Below are positions 16,765 to 24,044 of a stretch of 64,000 bases of DNA, one piece after another. The stretch covers positions 13,197-77,196 of the forward strand of contig CAZKXI010000013.1 in assembly GCA_964556755.1 (NCBI GenBank). The letters run 5' to 3'. Each line of letters begins with the position of its first letter. Positions within the stretch are counted from its first letter, which is position 1. A model generated the notes under the pieces. That model had not been told where the DNA came from. It did no database searches and worked only from the letters and a program-made list of their open reading frames with translations. Origin of the DNA: UBA4085 sp964556755 (GTDB lineage Bacteria > Acidobacteriota > Aminicenantia > Aminicenantales > UBA4085). The position numbers were made by a program, and so were the translations under genes.

Positions 16765-17340
16765 ATGGACGGCAAGCTCGCCAATCCCGCCCCCCTCGGC
16801 CTGATGGGCTTCGGCATGACCACGGTCCTGCTGAACATCCACAACGCCGGCTTCTTTCCGGTCAGCGCCATGGTCCTGGCCATGGGCATCTTCTACGGCG
16901 GCCTGGCCCAGGTCATCGCCGGGATCATGGAGTACAAGAAGGGCAACACCTTCGGGACGACGGCCTTCACCTCCTACGGGCTGTTCTGGATGACTCTGGT
17001 CGCGACCTGGGTCATCCCCGGGACCAACGCGCCCAACGGCGGGGCCACCCCGGCCCCCTACTTGGGCTTCTACCTGGCCCTCTGGGGCGTGTTCACCTTT
17101 TTCATGTGGCTGGGGACCTTCAAGAAGAACCGGGCCCTCCAGTTCGTCTTCCTCAGTCTGACCGTGCTCTTCTTCCTCCTGGCCGCCCGCGACTGGCTCG
17201 GCTCCCCCGCCATCGGGCGCTTGGCCGGCTTCGAAGGCATCGTCTGCGGCCTGTCGGCGATCTACCTGGCCATGGCCGAGGTTCTCAACGAGGCCAAGGG
17301 GCGGACGTTCCTGCCGATCGGCGAGATCAAGAAGGCCTGA
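16765..17340 (+). CDS. satP: Acetate uptake transporter, GPR1/FUN34/YaaH family
   Basis: A 191-residue inner-membrane protein with about six hydrophobic helices. The family signature NPAPLGLMGFGMTT starts at residue 7. The ATG at 16765 is 8 bp after the kbl stop, whose TAG is part of the TAGGAGG ribosome site, so translation is coupled. These proteins move acetate or succinate with protons. In this operon it would import acetate for acs or export acetate formed from threonine. Directionality cannot be read from sequence. Confidence 0.9.
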   Translation: MDGKLANPAPLGLMGFGMTTVLLNIHNAGFFPVSAMVLAMGIFYGGLAQVIAGIMEYKKGNTFGTTAFTSYGLFWMTLVATWVIPGTNAPNGGATPAPYLGFYLALWGVFTFFMWLGTFKKNRALQFVFLSLTVLFFLLAARDWLGSPAIGRLAGFEGIVCGLSAIYLAMAEVLNEAKGRTFLPIGEIKKA

Positions 17341-17375
17341 GCGGGTCGGGCCGGCGGATCGGACGAAGGCGAGGA

Positions 17376-18632
17376 TCAGAAGAAGTAATAGACGGCGGCG
17401 AGCAGCCGCAGGTTCGCAACCCGAGAGTCGCCGCTCACCCGGCCTCCCGCGTCGGTTGGGCCGTAGGCGGCGGAGGTGTATTCAACCTCTCCCGCCAAGC
17501 GGACCGGGCCCGCGTTGAGCACGATGCGGGGCGCGACGCGGTAGAGATCCTTAATGTCGAAGCCCCGGCCGTAGACGGGGCCCCCAATCGTTCCGAGAAC
17601 GCCCAGGTTCCGGCTCCAGCCGAGAAAAAGCCCGGCCTGGATCTTGCGGCCGTTCGTCGCCACATCGGCCCAGCCCGACAGGACTTCCATGGCGGCATAG
17701 TCGACCAGGCCGCGCTCCGCGTCCAGGACCGACTGAACCGCGTAGCCTCCCAACATGGTCAGGTGGTAGGGATTCTGTCCGTAGAAAGCCTCCAGCTTGA
17801 GAGTCAGGCCTTTGCTCCGGGCCTTGAAGAAGGCCATCCCCGACCAATCGCCGAGGCGCGCCTCGTCCATGTATCCGGACGCCGTCTGCAAGCGCGGCCG
17901 CAGCCGCTTATAATCCCCGGCTGCTCCGATCAGGAGCTCGCCGCCGGCCCGCGTCTTCCAAGCCCGCTGGAGCTTCAGGACCAGCTCGGGAAAGGCGGCG
18001 TTGCGGGCGTAGGAGGTCCCGCCGCCGTCGGGGCCGGCGGAAGAGAAGTCTCGCTGGGACAGGGCCGCGGCTTGGAGGCTCCAGCGGCCGAAGGACCGGG
18101 TCAGCCGGATCTGGGGGGAACGGTTGAAGGGCTGGAACGGGGCGCCCGTGTTGAAGGAGACGACGTCCGGGAAGCTTTCGACCACGAACAGGGGGTGCCA
18201 ATACTGCCCGACAAGCAGCTCGGTGGCCTTCCACTCCAGCTTGAGGAAGGCGTGGCGGAGGCGGAATCCGTTGATGTCGGCCTCGGACGTCCCGAAGAAC
18301 TCGGCCTCGATCAAGCCGGACGTCTTGGCTCCGAGGGCATCCGGCCCCGTGATCTTGCCCTGCAACCGGGTCTGCAGGGACAGAATGTGAAAGCTCGAGG
18401 CGGCGTTCAGATCCCGCCCCTCCGGGTCCGGGACGACCGGCTTGGGATAGAGAAGGAAATGGCCCTCCCGCAGGCTGACGGTCTGGCGCGAGTCGTAGAG
18501 GATGTCGGTCTTCACGAAGCCGGAGAAGGAGATGCCGAAAGCGGGCTTGTCCTGGGCCGCGCCCGGGACGGCCCAGGCGGCCGAGGCAGCCGCCAAGGCC
18601 AGGAGAAGCCAAGGCCGGCGGATGGATATCAT
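17376..18632 (-). CDS. Porin-like outer-membrane beta-barrel protein
   Basis: A 418-residue exported protein. A signal peptide (LLLALAAASAAWAVPGAAQ) is followed by FSGFVKTDILYDSRQTV, a start reminiscent of DcaP-type or phosphate-selective porins. Repeated amphipathic strands and a C-terminal YYFF end support a barrel. It lies 13 bp downstream of the ACS-GNAT gene on the same strand, so both are probably one transcript. Given the acetate genes around it, organic-acid passage is plausible but not shown. Confidence 0.75.
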   Translation of the reverse strand: MISIRRPWLLLALAAASAAWAVPGAAQDKPAFGISFSGFVKTDILYDSRQTVSLREGHFLLYPKPVVPDPEGRDLNAASSFHILSLQTRLQGKITGPDALGAKTSGLIEAEFFGTSEADINGFRLRHAFLKLEWKATELLVGQYWHPLFVVESFPDVVSFNTGAPFQPFNRSPQIRLTRSFGRWSLQAAALSQRDFSSAGPDGGGTSYARNAAFPELVLKLQRAWKTRAGGELLIGAAGDYKRLRPRLQTASGYMDEARLGDWSGMAFFKARSKGLTLKLEAFYGQNPYHLTMLGGYAVQSVLDAERGLVDYAAMEVLSGWADVATNGRKIQAGLFLGWSRNLGVLGTIGGPVYGRGFDIKDLYRVAPRIVLNAGPVRLAGEVEYTSAAYGPTDAGGRVSGDSRVANLRLLAAVYYFF

Positions 18633-18645
18633 CGCTCGTCCCTCC

Positions 18646-21342
18646 TCAGTCCAGATCCTTCTCGGCCTCGACCACCGAGCCGCCGGGATCGGTCGTCAGC
18701 CGGAAGCCCCTCTTCTCGAAGACCGCCACCATGCGAGGATTGTCGGAGTTCGTCACCGCGGTGATCCGGCGGACGCCCCAGTCCTTGGCGATGGCCAGAC
18801 AATGATCGGTCAGCAGGCCGCCCAGGCCCTGGTCCTGCCAGGGATCGCCGACCAGGACGGCGTACTCGGCGGTCTCCCGCATCGGATCGGCGATCAGCCG
18901 GCCGACGCCCAGCAGCCGCCGCCGGCCCGCCTCCTCGACCTCGGCGACGATGGCCATCTCCCGGTCGTAGTCGACGTAGCAGTACCGGACGGCCGTGTCG
19001 TGGCTGGACCAAGCCGGGAAGCCCCGAAAGCGCATGTAGATCGACTCCCGGGAGCAGAGGCCGAGAAGCTCCAGCCAGAGCGGTTCGTCCTCGGGCTTGA
19101 TCGGCCGCAGGAGGCACGGCGAACCGTTCGGCAGGGACGTCGCTCGAACCGCGTCCTGGGGATAGGGACGCAGGGCCAGATGGCGATAGGAAGCCCGCTC
19201 GGCCCGGCTGAAGCCCACGGCCGCGCGGTCGACCACGATCCGGGCGTCCAAGGCCGTGGCGCCTTCCGGAGTGACCAGGAAGGGATTGATGTCCAGCTCG
19301 GCGATCTCGGGGAATTCGGCGGCCAGGTAGGAGAGGCGGATGAGGGCCTCGACCAATCCGGCGACATCCAGGGCCGGCTTGCCCCGATACCCGTTCAGCA
19401 GCGGCCAGATCTTGAGCGACTCGAGCATGCGCCGGGCCAGGCGCTCGTTGAGGGGCGGAAAGCCCAGGGCCCGGTCGCCGATCAGCTCCGCCGCCGTGCC
19501 GCCCCAGCCGGCCATGAGCACGGTTCCGAAGACGGCGTCCTTCTTGGCCCCCAGGATCAGCTCCAGGCCGTCGCCGTAGCGGATCATCGGCTGGACGGTG
19601 ACGCCGCGGAGGCGGGCTTGCGGCCGAGCGGCCGCGGCCGCGGCCAGGAGCCGGGCGAAAGATTCCCGGACGGCGGCCGCGTCGGCCAGCCCCAGGGCGA
19701 CGCCGCCGACGTCGGTCTTATGGGTGATGTCGGGCGAGTCGATCTTGAGGACGACGGGATAGCCCATGGCGGCCGCGGCCGCGACCGCCTCCTCGGCCGT
19801 CGAGGCCGCGACCGGGACGGCCACCTTCATACCGCAAGCCCGCAGGAGGGCTTTGGAATCGGCCTCCGAGAGGATCCCTTCCGAGGCGGCGAAGACCGGC
19901 CCGAAGCGGGCCCGGAGGGCCTCCCGATCCATGGGGAACTCGACGGGGACGTCCTTGGGCGTCTCGTAGAGGCTGTCAAGGTTCCGGGCGTAGCTGACCA
20001 GGGTCATGAAGGCCCGCACCGCCTGCTCCGGAGTCGGGAACGTGGGGATGCCGGCCTCGTTGAGGATGGCCGTCGCCTCGGCCATCGCCAGGCCGCCCAT
20101 CCAGGCCGCCAGAACGGGCTTGTCCGATTCCGCCGCCGCGGCCGCCGTCTCCTTGGCCATGGCCGTCGGATTGGTCATGGCCTGAGGAGTGACGATCAGA
20201 AGCAGGGCGTCCACGTCCGGGTCTTTCAAGAGGATACGGGCGGCCTTGGCCAAGCGCTTGGAGTTCGCGTCGCCCAGGACATCGACGGGATTGCGGCGCG
20301 ACCAAGCGGGAGGCAGGACCTCGTCCAGGGCGGCCCGGGTCGACTCCCCGAGCCGGGCCGGCCGGCCCTGGGCGGCGACCAGGGCATCGGTGGCCATGAC
20401 GCCCGGCCCGCCCGCGTTCGTGATGATCGCCAGGCGATCGCCCCGCGGCGATTTGGGTCGGGCCACCAGCTCGGCCGCGTCGAAGATCTCGCCGATGTCG
20501 AGGACCCGGACCAGCCCCGCCCGCCGGAACGCCTCCTCGTAGACGGCGTCTTCCGAAGCCAGGGCGCCGGTGTGGGAGAAGGCCGCCTCGGCCGACTCGG
20601 GGAACCGGCCCGCCTTGTAGACGATGAGCGGCTTGGTCCGGGCGAAGGCCCGGGCCGCGGTCATGAATCGGCGGGCGTCCTGGACGGACTCGACATAGAG
20701 CAGGATGGCCCGGGTCCCCTCGTCCTCGCCGAAGTAGTCGATGAGCTCGGCGAAGCCCACGTCCAGGGCGTTGCCGACCGAGACGAAATGGGAGAAGCCG
20801 ACCTTCTCCTGCCGAGCCCAGTCCAGGACGGCGGTGCAGAGCGCCCCCGACTGGGAGATGAAGGCCACGTCGCCCGCCTTGGGCATGGCCGCGGCGAAGC
20901 TGGCGTTCAAGCGCCGGCCCGGCGAGATGAAGCCGAGGCAGTTGGGACCGAGGATGCGCAGGCCGGGGAACGCGGCGGCCTGGCTCCGGACGGCGGCCTC
21001 CAGATCCACTCCTTCGGGGCCTGTCTCGCGGAAGCCGGCCGAGACGATGATCAGGCCTCCGACCCCGGCCCGGCCGCACGCGCCGACCCAGTCCGGGACT
21101 TCCGCGGCCGGGGAGCAGATGATGCCCAGGTCCGGGACGGCCGGGAGAGACGTCAAGGAGGGCTGGCAGGGGATGCCGAGGACCGCCTCGTGGGCGGGAC
21201 TGACCGGATAGACCACGCCCGGGAAGCCGCCCAAGACGAGGTTGGAGAGGATCTTTCCGCCGACGCTCTTGGGATTGGGCGTGACGCCGATGAGAGCGAT
21301 GCGGCGGGGCTGGAACAGTCGCTCCAGGTTATGGATGTTCAT
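18646..21342 (-). CDS. ADP-forming acyl-CoA synthetase fused to GNAT acetyltransferase (PatZ-like architecture)
   Basis: An 898-residue fusion, close to the length of E. coli PatZ. Residues about 1-450 are the CoA-binding and ligase domains of ADP-forming acyl-CoA synthetases (IALIGVTPNPKSVG, LGPNCLGF, ISQSGAL). The phosphohistidine motif AFSHTGALASED retains the His. Residues about 480-700 are an ATP-grasp domain (VLKIDSPDITHKTDVGGV). Residues about 730-898 are a GNAT fold (LLRPIKPEDEP, DPWQDQGLGG acetyl-CoA loop). It may act as acetate-CoA ligase making ATP, as an AcsA lysine acetyltransferase, or both. The intact His favours retained ligase activity. Confidence 0.85.
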   Translation of the reverse strand: MNIHNLERLFQPRRIALIGVTPNPKSVGGKILSNLVLGGFPGVVYPVSPAHEAVLGIPCQPSLTSLPAVPDLGIICSPAAEVPDWVGACGRAGVGGLIIVSAGFRETGPEGVDLEAAVRSQAAAFPGLRILGPNCLGFISPGRRLNASFAAAMPKAGDVAFISQSGALCTAVLDWARQEKVGFSHFVSVGNALDVGFAELIDYFGEDEGTRAILLYVESVQDARRFMTAARAFARTKPLIVYKAGRFPESAEAAFSHTGALASEDAVYEEAFRRAGLVRVLDIGEIFDAAELVARPKSPRGDRLAIITNAGGPGVMATDALVAAQGRPARLGESTRAALDEVLPPAWSRRNPVDVLGDANSKRLAKAARILLKDPDVDALLLIVTPQAMTNPTAMAKETAAAAAESDKPVLAAWMGGLAMAEATAILNEAGIPTFPTPEQAVRAFMTLVSYARNLDSLYETPKDVPVEFPMDREALRARFGPVFAASEGILSEADSKALLRACGMKVAVPVAASTAEEAVAAAAAMGYPVVLKIDSPDITHKTDVGGVALGLADAAAVRESFARLLAAAAAARPQARLRGVTVQPMIRYGDGLELILGAKKDAVFGTVLMAGWGGTAAELIGDRALGFPPLNERLARRMLESLKIWPLLNGYRGKPALDVAGLVEALIRLSYLAAEFPEIAELDINPFLVTPEGATALDARIVVDRAAVGFSRAERASYRHLALRPYPQDAVRATSLPNGSPCLLRPIKPEDEPLWLELLGLCSRESIYMRFRGFPAWSSHDTAVRYCYVDYDREMAIVAEVEEAGRRRLLGVGRLIADPMRETAEYAVLVGDPWQDQGLGGLLTDHCLAIAKDWGVRRITAVTNSDNPRMVAVFEKRGFRLTTDPGGSVVEAEKDLD

Positions 21343-21397
21343 GGAGATCTCCGATCTTCAAGGGGGGCGCCCATTTTCCGTCAAACGAGGGGCGGCG

Positions 21398-22039
21398 TCA
21401 ACGGATGCCGGCCAGGATCGCCAGCAATCCGGGCTCGAGCCGTCGCGCGGCTTGGCCGGCCGTCATGTCCGCCTCGACTTCGAGAGCGAGGACGGGGATG
21501 CCCTGGGCCCGGTAGTGGGCCTCCAGGGGCAGGGTTCGCTCCTCAAAAAGCCGAAGACGGTCGGCCACGCCCTTGGGGTCGTCGTCCGCCCGGCCGGCCC
21601 TGTCCCCTCCCGTGTCGCGCCGGATGCGCTCCAGAAGCACCTCCAGGCTGGCCTTCAGGCGCGCCACGGCCCGGACATCCACCAAAGGGGCGGCATCTCT
21701 GGCTTGACCGGCGTGGCGGGGCAGGCCGTTCAAGATCAGGAAGCCGCGAGCTTCCAGCCGCTCCTCTTGGATAAAGGCGGACAGGATGCTCAGGGCGATG
21801 GGAAACTGATCGTCCTCCAACAGGGCGCCCGAAGCCAGGACGCGACGGACCGTCTCCCGGTCGGCTGGACTCAGGCACCCCGTCGCCGCCGCGGCCGACC
21901 TCAGCCGCTCCCCGAAGTCGAAGTGGCGGCAAGGCCGTCCGCCCAGGCCCTCCCGCTCCCAGAAGCGTCCCAGGGGCGTCTTGCCCGAGCCTGTCGGGCC
22001 GAGGAGGAGAACAGCTTCGGGGCGCACGGCCCCGATCAT
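21398..22039 (-). CDS. Adenylate-kinase-like P-loop protein (atypical)
   Basis: A 213-residue P-loop protein with GPTGSGKT (about 14-21). The middle resembles adenylate kinase: ILNGLPRHAGQA where AK has DGFPRxxxQA, and a RADDDPKGVADRLRLFEERTLPLEAHY segment like the AK R-x-DD and C-terminal core. The lid is short. The AK motif Asp before G-x-PR is Asn here. It may be a nucleoside-monophosphate kinase of altered specificity, or a regulatory homologue. It lies 55 bp downstream of the divergent ACS-GNAT gene's start, on the same strand but upstream of it. Confidence 0.6.
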   Translation of the reverse strand: MIGAVRPEAVLLLGPTGSGKTPLGRFWEREGLGGRPCRHFDFGERLRSAAAATGCLSPADRETVRRVLASGALLEDDQFPIALSILSAFIQEERLEARGFLILNGLPRHAGQARDAAPLVDVRAVARLKASLEVLLERIRRDTGGDRAGRADDDPKGVADRLRLFEERTLPLEAHYRAQGIPVLALEVEADMTAGQAARRLEPGLLAILAGIR

Positions 22040-22113
22040 ACCACAGCCGGAGCTCGCCGGGACGACTCAGGCCCGCCGACAGCGGGACCGTTCAAGGCTT
22101 TGAGCGACGGACC

Positions 22114-22143
22114 TTCCCGGAAATAGGCTAAGAGCCTTATAAT
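22114..22143 (+). promoter_or_regulatory. Possible promoter for the ABC importer genes
   Basis: A perfect TATAAT (22138-22143) lies 11 bases before the permease ATG. The best -35 is a weak TTCCCG (22114-22119) at 18 bp. The spacing predicts a leader of only a few bases, and no Shine-Dalgarno is visible. I saw no cobalamin riboswitch in the 115-bp gap. Confidence 0.35.
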
Positions 22144-22154
22144 AGGCGCTCACC

Positions 22155-23159
22155 ATGCGCGGCACGAACAGGGCTCTGCGGCTCGCGGTCTACGGGCTGC
22201 CGTTCCTCCTTCTGGCCGGCTCCCTGGCCCTGGGGCCGTTCCGCATCCCGTTGGCGGATGTCTTCAAAGCCCTGCTCGCGCCCCTCGTCCCGGCCTGGAA
22301 GGCCTCGCTCCCCCCCGACTATATCGGCATCCTCTTCGGCATCCGGCTGCCGCGGATCATCCTGGCCCTGGCCGCGGGCGCGGCCCTGTCCGTCTCGGGC
22401 GCTTCGCTGCAAGCCCTGTTCAAGAACCCCCTGGTCAACGAATACATCCTGGGCATCTCCTCCGGGGCCGGATTCGGAGCGGCTCTATCGCTGGTCTTCC
22501 TGCCGCATTTCCCTCCCCAGCTCCTGGCCTTCGTCTTCGCCGTGGCCTCCGTCCTCCTGGTCCTGGCCCTGGCTTCCCGCTCGGACACTCCGGCGGTCTC
22601 CCTTCTCCTGACCGGAGTCATCGTCTCGGCCTTCTTCACCGCCCTGCTGTCCCTGGTCGAGCTCTTCGCCAGTCCCTACTCCCTGCAAACCCTGTTCTAC
22701 TGGCTGATGGGCAACCTGTCGCTCCCGGGGTGGAAGCAGCTGCTGCCCTCCCTGCCGATCATCGCCGCCGGGATGCTGGTCCTCCACCGGATGCGCTGGC
22801 GACTGAATGTCCTGTCCATGAGCGACGACGAAGCCCGCTCCCTGGGCGCCGACCTGCGCCGGGAGAAGCTCGTCGTCGTCGGGCTGGCGGCTCTGATCAC
22901 GGCCGCCGCCGTCTCCGTGGCCGGGATCATCGGCTGGATCGGGCTGATCGTCCCTCACCTCGTCCGAATGATGTTCGGGGCCGAGAACCGCCGCGTGCTT
23001 CCGTTGTCGGCCGCCCTGGGGGCCAGCTTCCTTCTGGCCGCCGACGACATCGCCCGCGGCCTGGCCTCCTTCGAGATTCCCGTCGGCGTCTTCACCAGCC
23101 TGATCGGCATCCCGGTCTTCATCGCCCTGTTGCGGCGGTCGTCCAAGGTGTGGCTGTGA
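22155..23159 (+). CDS. FecCD/BtuC-family ABC transporter permease
   Basis: A 334-residue membrane protein with about ten hydrophobic helices. Motifs typical of iron-siderophore/B12 permeases are seen: LPRIILALAAGAALSVSGASLQ, NPLVNEYILGIS-SGA, GWIGLIVPHLVR and the C-terminal ASFLLAADDIAR and TSLIGIPVFIALL. It forms the inner-membrane channel with the ATPase encoded next (4-bp overlap). No substrate-binding protein or TonB receptor gene is adjacent, so iron chelate versus cobalamin cannot be told apart. Confidence 0.88.
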   Translation: MRGTNRALRLAVYGLPFLLLAGSLALGPFRIPLADVFKALLAPLVPAWKASLPPDYIGILFGIRLPRIILALAAGAALSVSGASLQALFKNPLVNEYILGISSGAGFGAALSLVFLPHFPPQLLAFVFAVASVLLVLALASRSDTPAVSLLLTGVIVSAFFTALLSLVELFASPYSLQTLFYWLMGNLSLPGWKQLLPSLPIIAAGMLVLHRMRWRLNVLSMSDDEARSLGADLRREKLVVVGLAALITAAAVSVAGIIGWIGLIVPHLVRMMFGAENRRVLPLSAALGASFLLAADDIARGLASFEIPVGVFTSLIGIPVFIALLRRSSKVWL

Positions 23160-23914
23160 CCTTCCGCGTCCGCGGCCTCCGCTTCCGCCGGCCCCGCTTC
23201 GAGCTGGACGTGCCGGCCCTGACGATCCCGGCCGGGCGGCTGACCGCCGTCGTCGGCCCCAATGGGGCCGGCAAGACGACCCTGCTCCGCTGCCTGGCCG
23301 GCCTGCTGCCCGTGCCGCCCGGAGTCGTGAGCCTGGGCGGCGAGGACCTGGCTGGACTGGCCGCGGGCCCGCGAGCGCGCCGGCTGGCGTTCGTCCCGCA
23401 GGAGCATGCCGCGGCCTTCAACTACGCCGTCCGCGACTTCATCCTTATGGGCCGGGCGCCCTATCTGGGGCTCTTCGGCTCGCCCGGCGCCGACGACGAG
23501 GTCCGGGCGGCCGAAGCCCTGGCCTTCGTCGGCTTGCCGGGCTACGCCGATCGCCCCTTCCTCGAGATGAGCAGCGGCGAGCGGCGCCTGATCCTCATCG
23601 CCAGGGCCTTGGCCCAAGACACACCCGCCCTTCTTCTGGACGAGCCGGCGACCTTCCTGGACCCGCGCCACGAGTCCGAGGTGATGGGCCTTCTTGGCCG
23701 CCTGGTGGCGGAGCGGGGCAAGACCGTCCTGGTCACGCTGCACAATCTGGACATGGCGGCCCGCCTGGCCGATGTCTTGGTCGTCCTGCGATCCGGCCGG
23801 ATCGCCGCCTGCGGCCCGCCCCGCGAGGTCCTCAGCGAGGATCTCCTGGCCCGGGTCTACGAGATCCCGATGCGGATCCTGGACCACGAGGGCCTCACCT
23901 TCATCGTCCGCTGA
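23156..23914 (+). CDS. ABC transporter ATP-binding protein, iron/B12 importer type
   Basis: A 252-residue ATPase. The GTG at 23156 overlaps the permease stop (GTGA), the normal coupling for this pair; a GTG at 23150 is the alternative. Walker A GPNGAGKTT, signature MSSGERRL, Walker B ALLLDEPATFLD and the switch His in TLHNLDMA are all present. The signature has SSGE in place of LSGGE, a small deviation. It powers the FecCD-type permease. Confidence 0.88.
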   Translation: MTFRVRGLRFRRPRFELDVPALTIPAGRLTAVVGPNGAGKTTLLRCLAGLLPVPPGVVSLGGEDLAGLAAGPRARRLAFVPQEHAAAFNYAVRDFILMGRAPYLGLFGSPGADDEVRAAEALAFVGLPGYADRPFLEMSSGERRLILIARALAQDTPALLLDEPATFLDPRHESEVMGLLGRLVAERGKTVLVTLHNLDMAARLADVLVVLRSGRIAACGPPREVLSEDLLARVYEIPMRILDHEGLTFIVR

Positions 23915-23935
23915 AGCCACGCGGGCCGGAGGGGC

Positions 23936-23963
23936 TTGTCTTTCCCCCCCGATCGTCTATAAT
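23936..23963 (+). promoter_or_regulatory. Probable sigma-70 promoter for the FakA-FakB fusion gene
   Basis: TTGTCT (23936-23941) and a perfect TATAAT (23958-23963) are 16 bp apart, in the 130-bp gap after the ABC genes. The ATG is about 80 bases downstream and has AAGGAG before it. Confidence 0.6.
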
Positions 23964-24044
23964 GGTCGCGTTCCGAACAGCGGAACCCCCCCCTCCCGCC
24001 AGTGTCCTTCACGGAGTGACGGGTCCGCCGCCGCAAGGAGACCC

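Noticed and set aside
16083..18764. A plus-strand open frame of about 890 codons across kbl, satP and the porin gene
   Set aside because: Out of frame with the well-supported kbl and satP and antisense to the porin-like gene; low-complexity Arg/Ser/Pro translation.
18502..21774. A plus-strand open frame of about 1090 codons
   Set aside because: It lies antisense to the ACS-GNAT gene, has Arg/Gly/Pro-biased composition and no recognisable domain. High GC keeps antisense frames open.
22040..22154. Cobalamin riboswitch upstream of the BtuC-like gene
   Set aside because: No B12-box-like sequence; the promoter-like TATAAT lies only 11 bases before the start codon.
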